17,809 nt of DNA, taken from contig JAVKIE010000019.1 of the NCBI GenBank assembly GCA_031459615.1, positions 1 to 17,809 on the forward strand, written 5' to 3'. The position numbers were made by a program, and so were the translations under genes. Shown piece after piece: positions 9,320-16,105 of this stretch (the first letter of the stretch is position 1; each line of letters opens with the position of its first letter). The notes under the pieces were generated by a model, which was not told where the DNA came from, ran no database searches, and was given only the letters and a program-made list of their open reading frames with translations. This DNA is from Calidihabitans tengchongensis (GTDB lineage Bacteria; Sysuimicrobiota; Sysuimicrobiia; Sysuimicrobiales; Kaftiobacteriaceae).

Positions 9320-9922
9320 TCAGTCCACGTCGAGGACGAAGTCAAACGATCCGGCCACGCCTCCGGGCTCCTCGCGCAGCGCCACCACGAGGTCGGGGCG
9401 GAACAGCGGGTCCTGCTGGTTGCGGGGATGGCCCGGGAAGTACAGCTGGGTGGTGAGGGTCGGACCTGCCGGGGCCCGCACCTTGACGTGGATGTGGGGC
9501 GTGCGGCCTCCATACCCGCCGGGGATCACCGTCTCCAGGGCGTAGCGGCCCCGCCCGTCGGCGAACTGGTGGCCCCGCAGGCGGTAGCCCGCGAGGTCGT
9601 ACGCCCCGCGGGCGTCCGCCTGCCAGAAGTCCAACCACGCGCCGGGCACGGGACGGCAGGTCCGGGTGAACACCCCGCCGCCAAGACGCAGGCGGACCCC
9701 CGGCATCCCCGGCTCCAGCAGGGAGGTACGGCGGGGGGACCCCTCCCGGTAGTACGGTCCCTCTGCCGCCGGCGGGGTCAGGCGGCCGGGAGTGCAGCCC
9801 GCCTGCGGGCCCTCCGCCGTTGCCCGGACAGTCAGGCCGGCCAGGACCAGGCCCGCCACCACCGCCACCACCCGTCCTCCCACGTCTGCCCGCCTCGCCG
9901 CAGTCCTCACCTGGACTCTCAC
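9320..9922 (-). CDS. Exported intradiol ring-cleavage dioxygenase family protein
   Basis: This protein of about 200 residues belongs to the non-heme Fe(III) intradiol dioxygenase fold, which cleaves catechol-type rings between the hydroxyls. Probable iron ligands are Tyr108 (DFWQADARGAYD), Tyr137 (IPGGYGGR), His143 and His145 (TPHIHVKV), with Arg140 as the conserved helper. An N-terminal basic segment (RR at 10-11) and hydrophobic stretch (18-32) indicate export, possibly by Tat. It has no room for the N-terminal helical linker domain of catechol 1,2-dioxygenases. The chosen start is GTG at 9922, giving a GTGA overlap with the sugar dehydrogenase stop. GTG codons about 15 residues later have a better GGAGG and are alternatives. 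The substrate is unknown; lignin-like or other extracellular diphenols are plausible. Confidence 0.88.
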   Translation of the reverse strand: MRVQVRTAARRADVGGRVVAVVAGLVLAGLTVRATAEGPQAGCTPGRLTPPAAEGPYYREGSPRRTSLLEPGMPGVRLRLGGGVFTRTCRPVPGAWLDFWQADARGAYDLAGYRLRGHQFADGRGRYALETVIPGGYGGRTPHIHVKVRAPAGPTLTTQLYFPGHPRNQQDPLFRPDLVVALREEPGGVAGSFDFVLDVD

Positions 9923-11004
9923 CGGAAGACCACCCTCAGCAGGCGGTCGTCTCCGGGCCGCGGACGTCCCCGGCCGTCGGTATTGTTGGTGAGCAGGTAG
10001 AGAGCCCCGTCGGGGCCTTCCGCCACGTCCCGCAGCCGGCCCAGCTCCCCGCGGAAGTACACCTCCTGGCCGGTGACCCGGGCGAAGCGCGGGCCCGAGA
10101 GGGTCAGGCGGCGCAGGTGCTCTCCCCGCAGGGCAGCCACCAGCAGGCTGTCCGCCCACGGACCCCGGGCGGGCACGGCGATGCCCGACGGCGCCCAGGT
10201 GTCGGTCGGACCGCTGTCGGCGATGGGATCGGTAAAGCGCGGTTCCCCGCCGCGGCCGGACACCTCCGGCCACCCGTAGTTGCCCCCGGCTTCGATGACG
10301 TTCACCTCATCCCGGCAGCACAGTCCCAGGTCGCCCGAGGGACCGTGCTCGGCCGCGTACATGGTCCGCGTCTGCGGGTGCCAGGCCAGGCCCTGCGGGT
10401 TGCGGTGGCCCAGGGAGTACACCGGCGAGCCGGGGAACGGGTTGTCGGCAGGCACGGAGCCGTCGGGGTTGATCCGGAGGATCTTGCCGGCCAGCGACGC
10501 CCGGTCCTGGGCCAGGGCGGGCTGGCGCGCGTCGCCGGTGGTGACGTACAGCCGCCCGTCGGGGCCGAAGAGGATCCGGCCGCCGTCGTGCACCACCGCC
10601 CCCGGAATGCGATCCAGGATCACGCGGTCCACCTGACCGCGGCCGTCCCGTTCCACCAGGCGCACGACCCGGTTCCACAGCCGGCCGTCGTCCCGGTAGG
10701 TGTGGTAGACGTACAGGGCCCCGCTGCGCGCGAACTCCGGCGCCAGGGCCAGCCCCAGCAACCCGCCCTCGCCCACGTGGGCCACCTCGAGCACCGCCCA
10801 CGGCTGCGGATCCAGCCGGCCGTCCCGGACGATCCGGATGCGGCCGGGCCGCTCGGTCACAAAGATGCGCCCGTCGGGGGCGAACGCCACCGCCCAGGGA
10901 ATCTGCAGCCCGCTCACCACCACCTCGACCGCGGGAGCCGGAGCGGTCCGTCCTGCGGTGGCGAGGGCGAGGAGCGTGGCCGCCGCTGCCAGCGCGATGC
11001 GCAC
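9919..11004 (-). CDS. PQQ-dependent sugar dehydrogenase (glucose/sorbosone dehydrogenase family)
   Basis: This 361-residue exported six-bladed beta-propeller is of the soluble aldose sugar dehydrogenase (YliI/Asd) type. A signal peptide covers about 1-22. Family motifs are WAVAFAPDGRIFVTERPGRI (37-56), EGGLLGLALAPEF, VVHDGGRILFGPDGRLYV with probable catalytic His139, GHRNPQGLAWHP (199-210), AEHGPSGD (218-225) and GGNYGWPEV (240-248). An unusual LGLCC insertion puts adjacent Cys229-Cys230 between GPSGD and RDEVN. The start is GTG at 11004 with GGGAGGG 7 nt upstream; an upstream in-frame extension runs into the regulatory region and is rejected. It is the first gene of the exported-protein operon, divergent from the MhqO-like gene. 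It oxidises sugars or other alcohols using PQQ; no PQQ biosynthesis genes are in view. Confidence 0.91.
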   Translation of the reverse strand: MRIALAAAATLLALATAGRTAPAPAVEVVVSGLQIPWAVAFAPDGRIFVTERPGRIRIVRDGRLDPQPWAVLEVAHVGEGGLLGLALAPEFARSGALYVYHTYRDDGRLWNRVVRLVERDGRGQVDRVILDRIPGAVVHDGGRILFGPDGRLYVTTGDARQPALAQDRASLAGKILRINPDGSVPADNPFPGSPVYSLGHRNPQGLAWHPQTRTMYAAEHGPSGDLGLCCRDEVNVIEAGGNYGWPEVSGRGGEPRFTDPIADSGPTDTWAPSGIAVPARGPWADSLLVAALRGEHLRRLTLSGPRFARVTGQEVYFRGELGRLRDVAEGPDGALYLLTNNTDGRGRPRPGDDRLLRVVFR

Positions 11005-11073
11005 GGTCCGTCCCTCCCGGATGCTACCTTTCAGAGTGAGCCCCCTGTGTAGCGGCCGTGTGAACGCCTGCCG

Positions 11074-11092
11074 GGAATATTCCTTCCGAAGG
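11074..11092. promoter_or_regulatory. Palindromes in the divergent intergenic region
   Basis: GGAATATTCC (11074-11083) is a perfect 10-nt palindrome and an AT-rich spot in very GC-rich DNA. It is directly followed and overlapped by CCTTCCGAAGG (11082-11092), with 5-bp arms. Both sit between the divergent dehydrogenase and MhqO-like genes and overlap the proposed -35 box. This is the expected place for a repressor or activator site. The protein that would bind is unknown. Confidence 0.4.
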
Positions 11093-11108
11093 CATCGTCC
11101 TGTATCCT
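11080..11108 (+). promoter_or_regulatory. Candidate promoter of the MhqO-like/MhqD-like operon
   Basis: TTCCTT (11080-11085), a 17-nt spacer and TATCCT (11103-11108) form a weak sigma-70-like pair, which would start transcription near 11115. The -35 match is poor (2 of 6) and the -10 fits moderately. The spacing and the overlap with palindromes make it the best candidate on this strand. No comparable pair was found for the divergent operon. Confidence 0.3.
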
Positions 11109-11139
11109 GGCAGACAGCGCACCCGCGCGGGCCGCTGCC
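11109..11139. promoter_or_regulatory. Large dyad around the expected transcription start of the MhqO-like gene
   Basis: GGCAG (11109-11113) and CTGCC (11135-11139) flank a perfect central palindrome CCCGCGCGGG (11122-11131), with CAGC/GCTG pairing offset by one base in between. If transcription starts near 11115, the dyad lies across the start site, where a MarR-type repressor often binds. It could also form an mRNA leader hairpin. No regulator gene is adjacent. Confidence 0.35.
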
Positions 11140-11167
11140 TGGAGTCATGACACCCGAAGGAGGGACC

Positions 11168-12154
11168 ATGGGACCGAGTCGACCGCTGGGAGGCATCCAC
11201 CACGTCACCGCCATCTGCGGGCACCCCCAGGAGAATGTCGACTTCTACGTGGGCGTGCTGGGCCTGCGGCTGGTCAAGCGGTCGGTCAACCAGGACGACC
11301 CGGGCACCTACCACCTGTTCTACGCCGACGCGGTGGGCACGCCGGGCACCGACCTGACGTTCTTCGCCTGGCCCGGGGGTCCCCGGGGGCGGGTGGGCGC
11401 CGGCCAGGCCGCCGCGGTGGCCCTCGCCGTGCCGCCGGGCGCGCTGCCGTTCTGGTCCGACCGCCTGCGGTCGCGGGGCCTCGACGTGCGCGGGCCAGTC
11501 CGCCGATTTGACGAACACGTCCTGACCCTCACCGACCCCCACGGCCAGGTCGTCGAACTGGTGGGCGCGCCCGACGCCGCGGACCGGCCGTGGGTGTTCT
11601 GGGAGGACGGACCGATCCCCCGGGAGCACGCCGTGCGGGGCATTCACAGCGTCACCCTGACCGAAGCCGCCGCCGTACCCACGGTGCCGTTTCTGACCGA
11701 AAGGCTGGGATTCCGCCCGGTGGCCTCCGAGGGGAACCGGACGCGCTATGCGGTGGGCCCCGGAGGCTCGGGCGCCTGGCTGGACCTGGTGGTGGATCCC
11801 GGGGCCCCGGCCGGCCGGGTGGCGGTGGGCACGATCCACCACGTGGCATGGCGCACCCCCACCGATGACGACCAGCGGTCGTGGTGGGAGGCCATCCGCC
11901 GGCTGGGGGTGCCCGTCAGCGACATCATCGACCGGTTCTGGTTTCACTCCATCTACTTCCGCGAGCCCGGCGGGGTCCTGTTCGAAATTGCCACCGACGG
12001 CCCAGGGTTTGCGGTGGACGAAGCGGTGCACGAGCTGGGGTCGCGGTTGGTGCTGCCGCCGTGGCTGGAGCCTCGCCGCGCCGAGATCGAACGGGCCCTG
12101 ATCCCCCTCGCCCTCCCCCCGATCACCCGCCCGGCGCAGGCCGGCGCGCCATGA
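11168..12154 (+). CDS. Ring-cleaving dioxygenase, glyoxalase fold (MhqO/PcpA-like)
   Basis: This 328-residue cytoplasmic Fe(II) enzyme has four vicinal-oxygen-chelate modules in two halves. Likely metal ligands are His12 in GIHHVT, His225 in GTIHHVAW and Glu273 in GGVLFEIATD. These positions match the spacing I recall for the hydroquinone dioxygenase PcpA (His11, His227, Glu276). Other family stretches are LGLRLVKRSVNQDDPGTYHL, DPHGQVVELVG and DRFWFHSIYFREPGG. ATG at 11168 has AAGGAGG just upstream, so the long in-frame upstream extension (from 10838) is rejected. It is followed after 13 nt by an MhqD-like hydrolase, the arrangement of Bacillus mhqED. Probable substrate: hydroquinones, for detoxification or catabolism. 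The exact substrate is unproven. Confidence 0.93.
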   Translation: MGPSRPLGGIHHVTAICGHPQENVDFYVGVLGLRLVKRSVNQDDPGTYHLFYADAVGTPGTDLTFFAWPGGPRGRVGAGQAAAVALAVPPGALPFWSDRLRSRGLDVRGPVRRFDEHVLTLTDPHGQVVELVGAPDAADRPWVFWEDGPIPREHAVRGIHSVTLTEAAAVPTVPFLTERLGFRPVASEGNRTRYAVGPGGSGAWLDLVVDPGAPAGRVAVGTIHHVAWRTPTDDDQRSWWEAIRRLGVPVSDIIDRFWFHSIYFREPGGVLFEIATDGPGFAVDEAVHELGSRLVLPPWLEPRRAEIERALIPLALPPITRPAQAGAP

Positions 12155-12167
12155 CAGGGGTGGTGCG

Positions 12168-12818
12168 ATGACCCACGGGCCGGCGGGGTTTACGCACCGG
12201 TTCGAACCTGCCGCCCCGGACGTGCCGCTGACGGTGCTGCTGCTGCACGGCACGGGAGGCGACGAGCACGACCTCATCGACCTGGGGCGGGCCGTGGCTC
12301 CGGGCGCGGCGCTGCTGAGCCCCCGGGGACAGGTGCTGGAGGGCGGGATGCCGCGCTTCTTCCGTCGGCTGGCCCCGGGCGTGTTTGACGAGGGCGACCT
12401 GATCCGCCGGACCCACGAGCTGGCCGACTTCGTGGAATCCGCCTGCGCGGCCTACGGCCGGGATCCGGCGCGGGTGGTGGCCGTGGGCTACTCCAACGGG
12501 GCCAACATCGCCGCCGCCGTGCTGCTGCTGCGCCCCCGGACGCTGGCCGCCGCGGCCCTGCTGCGCCCGATGCTGCCGCTGCGCCCGCCGTCCGTGCCCG
12601 ACCTGCGGGGCCGGCCGGTCCTGATCGCCGGCGGGCTGAACGATCCCCTGGTCCCGCGGGCCCGGACCGACGAGCTGGTGGACGTGCTCCGCCAGGCCGG
12701 CGCCGAGGTCACCGTCTCCTGGCGGCCGGGCGGACACGGGCTGACGCCGGACGACATCGCGGTGACCGCCGACTGGCTGGCGCGCCAGTCAGCCGGGCGG
12801 GCCTCCGTCACCGAGTGA
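12168..12818 (+). CDS. Alpha/beta hydrolase, MhqD-like phospholipase/carboxylesterase
   Basis: This 216-residue hydrolase belongs to the carboxylesterase/phospholipase (Abhydrolase_2) family. The oxyanion segment is LLLHGTGGDE (24-33). The nucleophile is Ser109 in VGYSNGAN, with acid Asp159 in GLNDPLVP and base His190 in PGGHGL. A 13-nt gap from the MhqO-like gene and the same strand imply one transcript. In Bacillus subtilis the MhqD hydrolase accompanies a ring-cleaving dioxygenase in the MhqR regulon, giving resistance to methylhydroquinone. The same pairing here supports a role after quinone-thiol or ring-cleavage chemistry. No signal peptide, so cytoplasmic. The ribosome site before ATG 12168 is weak (GGGGTGG). 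No MhqR-like regulator is nearby. Confidence 0.92.
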   Translation: MTHGPAGFTHRFEPAAPDVPLTVLLLHGTGGDEHDLIDLGRAVAPGAALLSPRGQVLEGGMPRFFRRLAPGVFDEGDLIRRTHELADFVESACAAYGRDPARVVAVGYSNGANIAAAVLLLRPRTLAAAALLRPMLPLRPPSVPDLRGRPVLIAGGLNDPLVPRARTDELVDVLRQAGAEVTVSWRPGGHGLTPDDIAVTADWLARQSAGRASVTE

Positions 12819-12833
12819 CCGCCGTGACACGGG

Positions 12834-12864
12834 CCGGGGCGGGGCCGCGCTCGCCCCGCCCCGG
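12834..12864. terminator. Strong hairpin between convergent operons
   Basis: CCGGGGCGGGGC (12834-12845) and GCCCCGCCCCGG (12853-12864) form a perfect 12-bp stem with a 7-nt loop. It lies in the 65-nt gap where the MhqD-like gene and the FAD subunit gene converge. There is no T-run on either side, so it is not a textbook intrinsic terminator. Its position strongly suggests a shared transcription stop or mRNA 3'-end stabiliser. Confidence 0.6.
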
Positions 12865-12883
12865 ACCTTCGCCCCCTGTCTGC

Positions 12884-13747
12884 CTACGCCACCCGCTGCA
12901 CGGCGGCCAGGACCACCCGGCGCGTGAACACCTGGGCCAGGTGCCGGCGGTACTCGGCCGAGGCGAACAGGTCCTCGCTGACGTCGATGCCCTGGGTCGC
13001 GCCTGCGGCCGCCGCCGCCACGGTCTTCTCGTCGGGGACGGCGCCGGCCAGGGCCTCTTCCACTGCCCGCGCGCGGTAGGCGGTCGGCCCCACCCCGGTG
13101 ATGCCGATGCGGGCGCGCTCGCACCGCCCCCGGCCGTCCAGGGTCACCACCGCCGCCACGCCCACCACCGCAAACCCCGACGCCGGGTGGGCGAACTTCA
13201 GGTAGGCGCTGCCGGTGCGCGCCGGCAGCGGCGGCACCGTCACCTGCGTGAGGATCTCGTCGGGCCGCAGGGCCGTGGCGAACATCCCGGTGAAGAACTC
13301 TGCGGCGGGGATCGTGCGGCGCCCGGCAGGCCCGTCGGCGGTCAGTTCCGCCTCCAGGGCCAGGACCGCCGCCGGATAGTCGGCCGCCGGGTCGGCGTGG
13401 GCCAGGCTGCCGCCGATGGTGCCCATGTTGCGGACCTGCACATCCCCGATGCGGCCGGCCGCCTCCGCCAGGACGGGCGCCTTCTGGCGCACCAGGGGCG
13501 AGGACTCCACCATCCAGTGGGTGGCCAGCGCCCCGATGGCCAGCGCGCCGCCCTCCTCCCGGATGTACCGCAGGTCGGCGATGCGGCCCAGGTCGATCAG
13601 GTGCGCCGGCGTGGCCAGCCGCAGCTTCATCAGGGGCAGCAGGCTGTGGCCGCCGGCCAGCAGCCGCGCGTCGGGCAGGCGCTGCAGCAGCTGCAGCGCC
13701 TCCGTCAGGGTCGCCGGTCGGTGGTACTCGAACTGGGCGGGAATCAT
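12884..13747 (-). CDS. Molybdenum hydroxylase FAD-binding (medium) subunit, CoxM-like
   Basis: This 287-residue flavoprotein is the electron-transfer subunit of a xanthine-oxidase-family enzyme. The two FAD motifs are AGGHSLLPLM (31-40) and TIGGSLAHADPAADYP (110-125), followed by a CO-dehydrogenase-type C-terminal domain (about 178-285). The conserved tail segment includes YRRHLAQVFTRRVVLAA. The ATG at 13747 overlaps the large-subunit stop as ATGA, so translation is coupled. A much longer in-frame ORF upstream shadows the large-subunit gene and is rejected. It passes electrons between the 2Fe-2S subunit and an acceptor such as quinone or oxygen. The last gene of the small-large-medium cluster; a strong hairpin lies 20 nt downstream. 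Confidence 0.95.
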   Translation of the reverse strand: MIPAQFEYHRPATLTEALQLLQRLPDARLLAGGHSLLPLMKLRLATPAHLIDLGRIADLRYIREEGGALAIGALATHWMVESSPLVRQKAPVLAEAAGRIGDVQVRNMGTIGGSLAHADPAADYPAAVLALEAELTADGPAGRRTIPAAEFFTGMFATALRPDEILTQVTVPPLPARTGSAYLKFAHPASGFAVVGVAAVVTLDGRGRCERARIGITGVGPTAYRARAVEEALAGAVPDEKTVAAAAAGATQGIDVSEDLFASAEYRRHLAQVFTRRVVLAAVQRVA

Positions 13748-16104
13748 CGGGCCCCTCCTTTCGCCCGCTGGATGGCCTGCCAGATGCGGGACGGGGTCAG
13801 CGGCATATCCACGTGGCGGATCCCCAGTGGCTGCAGGGCGTCCATCACCGCGTTCACCGCCGCCGGGGTCGCCGCGATGGTCCCGGTCTCCCCCACTCCC
13901 TTGACGCCCAGCGGGTGGTGGGGAGAGGGGGTTTCGGTGCGGGCGGTCAGGTACACCGGCACCTGGGCGGCCTTGGGGACAGGGTAGTCCAGCATGGAGG
14001 CCGTCAGCAGCTGGCCCCCCTGGTCGTACACCGCCGCTTCCTGCAGCGCCTGGGCCAGGCCCTGGGTGATGCCGCCGTGGACCTGGCCGTCCACGATGAG
14101 CGGGTTGATGACCCGGCCGCAGTCGTCCACGGCCACATAGCGCAGGATCTGCACCTGGCCGGTCTCCGGGTCCACCTCGACCACGCACAGGTGCGTCCCG
14201 AAGGGGTAGGTGAAGTTGGGCGGGTCGAAGAACGCCGACGCCTCCAGCCCGGGCTCCATGCCTGCCGGCAGGTTCCAGGCCAGGTACGCCTGCAGGGCGA
14301 CCTCCTGGAACGTCTTGGCCCGCTCGGGGGAACCCCGCACGAAGAACCGCCCCTCCTGGTAAACGACGTCGGCCTCGGGCGCCTCCAGCAGGTGCGCGGC
14401 GAGCCTGCGGGCCTTGTCCACGATCCTGCGGGCGGCCAGCAGACAGGCGGCGCTGCCCACGGGTGTGGTGCGGCTGCCGTAGGTCCCCCAGCCCATGGGT
14501 GTGAGGGCCGTGTCGCCGTAGATCACCTGGACGTCGTCGAGGGGTACCTGCAGCTCGTCGGCCACCACCTGGGCGAAGGTGGTCTCCTCCCCCTGGCCGT
14601 GGGGCTTTTCGCCGATGAAGACGTTGACCTTGCCGGTGGGGTGCACCCGCACCACCGCGCTGCCCCACAGACCGAACTGGAAGCCCACCGCCCCCGCCAC
14701 CGGGGACGGCCCCAGGCCGCAGATCTCCACGTAGCAGCTGGCGCCAATGCCGATGTAGCGCCCTTGCTGGCGCGCCCGGCGCTGTTCGTCCCGCCAGCGG
14801 TCGTACTCCAGCATCCGGGTGGCGGTATCCAGAGCCTGGGCATAGTTGCCGCTGTCGTAGGACAGGCCCGTCACGGTAGTATAGGGAAACCGATCGAGGG
14901 GGATGAAGTTGCGCCGGCGGATCTCCAGCGGGTCCAGCCCCAGCTCCTGGGCTGCCAGGTCCATCAGCCGCTCGACGATGTAGGTGGCTTCGGGGCGCCC
15001 GGCCCCGCGGTAGGCGTCCACCGGCGTGGTGTTGGTGAACACTCCCACCACCTCGTAGTCCACGGCGGGCAGCTGGTACGCCCCGGACAGCATCAGGCCG
15101 TGCAGGATGGTGGGAATGCCCGGCGCTGCCGTGGACAGATAGGCGCCCAGGTTGGCGTAGGTCCGCCCCCGCAGGCCCAGCAGCGTGCCGTCGGACCGCA
15201 CGGCCAGCTCCACCTCGGTGACGTGGTCGCGGCCGTGGGCGGTGATCAGGTAGTTCTCCCGCCGGTCCTCCACCCACTTGACAGGGCGGCCCAGTTCGCG
15301 CGCGCAGAAGGCCACCACGGCCTCATCGGGGTACACGAAGATCTTGCTGCCGAATCCGCCGCCCACTTCGGGGGCGATCACCCGCAGCCGGTGCTCGGGA
15401 ATGCCCAGCACGCCCGAGAGGATGACCCGGTGGATGTGGGGGTTCTGGCTGGTGACCCACAGGGTCAGCTCTCCGGTGGCCGCGCGGTAGTCGGCCACGG
15501 CTGCCCGGGGCTCCATGGCATTGGGGATCAGGCGCTGGTTGATCAGGCGCTGGCGGATCACCCGGTCGGCCCGGGCGAACGCGTCGGCCACGTCGCCCCC
15601 GGAGACTTTCCACCGGAAGGCGATGTTGGAGGGCACGCCGTCGTGCAGCTGGGGCGCGCCGGGCTGGACCGCCTTCTCGGCCTCGGCCACGGCCGGCAGG
15701 ACTTCGTAGTCCACCTGGATCACAGCCGCCGCATCCCGGGCCGCGGCGCGGTCCTCGGCCACCACCACGGCCACCGCGTCGCCCACATAGCGCACCCGGT
15801 CGGTGGCCAGGGCCGGGTGGGGCGGGGTCTTCAGGTCGGCGTTGGGGACGAGCCAGGCGCAGGGCAGCGGGTTCACCTTGCCGGCCAGGTCGGCCCCCGT
15901 GAACACCGCCGCCACCCCCGGCACCTGCCGGGCGGCGGCAGTGTCCACGCGGCGGATGCGGGCGTGGGCGTGCGGGCTGCGCACGAACACGGCGTGCAGC
16001 AGCCCGGGCAGCCGGACGTCGTCGGTGTAGGTGCCCCGCCCCGTGACCAGCCGGGGGTCTTCGCGCCGCCGGACGCTGGCGCCAAACAGTGTGGTCACGG
16101 CCAT
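13744..16104 (-). CDS. Molybdenum hydroxylase large (Mo-cofactor) subunit, form-II CoxL-like
   Basis: This 786-residue catalytic subunit belongs to the xanthine oxidase/aldehyde oxidase/CO dehydrogenase family. The a/b hammerhead domain lies near 17-130. The Mo-cofactor region has GGGFGSK (248-254), the active-site loop AYRGAGRPEA (364-373) and the general-base Glu739 in GVGETG. True (form I) CO dehydrogenases carry AYRCSFR in that loop, with the Cu-binding cysteine. Here AYRGAGR marks the form II or generic hydroxylase class, so aldehydes, purines or N-heterocycles are as likely as CO. The ATG at 16104 has AAGGAGG about 9 nt upstream and lies one base after the small-subunit stop. No coxD/E/F/G-type maturation genes are adjacent in the window. 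Confidence 0.95.
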   Translation of the reverse strand: MAVTTLFGASVRRREDPRLVTGRGTYTDDVRLPGLLHAVFVRSPHAHARIRRVDTAAARQVPGVAAVFTGADLAGKVNPLPCAWLVPNADLKTPPHPALATDRVRYVGDAVAVVVAEDRAAARDAAAVIQVDYEVLPAVAEAEKAVQPGAPQLHDGVPSNIAFRWKVSGGDVADAFARADRVIRQRLINQRLIPNAMEPRAAVADYRAATGELTLWVTSQNPHIHRVILSGVLGIPEHRLRVIAPEVGGGFGSKIFVYPDEAVVAFCARELGRPVKWVEDRRENYLITAHGRDHVTEVELAVRSDGTLLGLRGRTYANLGAYLSTAAPGIPTILHGLMLSGAYQLPAVDYEVVGVFTNTTPVDAYRGAGRPEATYIVERLMDLAAQELGLDPLEIRRRNFIPLDRFPYTTVTGLSYDSGNYAQALDTATRMLEYDRWRDEQRRARQQGRYIGIGASCYVEICGLGPSPVAGAVGFQFGLWGSAVVRVHPTGKVNVFIGEKPHGQGEETTFAQVVADELQVPLDDVQVIYGDTALTPMGWGTYGSRTTPVGSAACLLAARRIVDKARRLAAHLLEAPEADVVYQEGRFFVRGSPERAKTFQEVALQAYLAWNLPAGMEPGLEASAFFDPPNFTYPFGTHLCVVEVDPETGQVQILRYVAVDDCGRVINPLIVDGQVHGGITQGLAQALQEAAVYDQGGQLLTASMLDYPVPKAAQVPVYLTARTETPSPHHPLGVKGVGETGTIAATPAAVNAVMDALQPLGIRHVDMPLTPSRIWQAIQRAKGGAR

Positions 16105-16105
16105 G

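Noticed and set aside
10838..11167. N-terminal extension of the MhqO-like gene
   Set aside because: It runs antisense through the sugar dehydrogenase start and the regulatory region. ATG 11168 has a strong AAGGAGG and fits the family start.
13748..15277. Upstream extension of the FAD-subunit frame
   Set aside because: It is a shadow of the large-subunit gene. The FAD subunit starts at ATG 13747 in an ATGA overlap.
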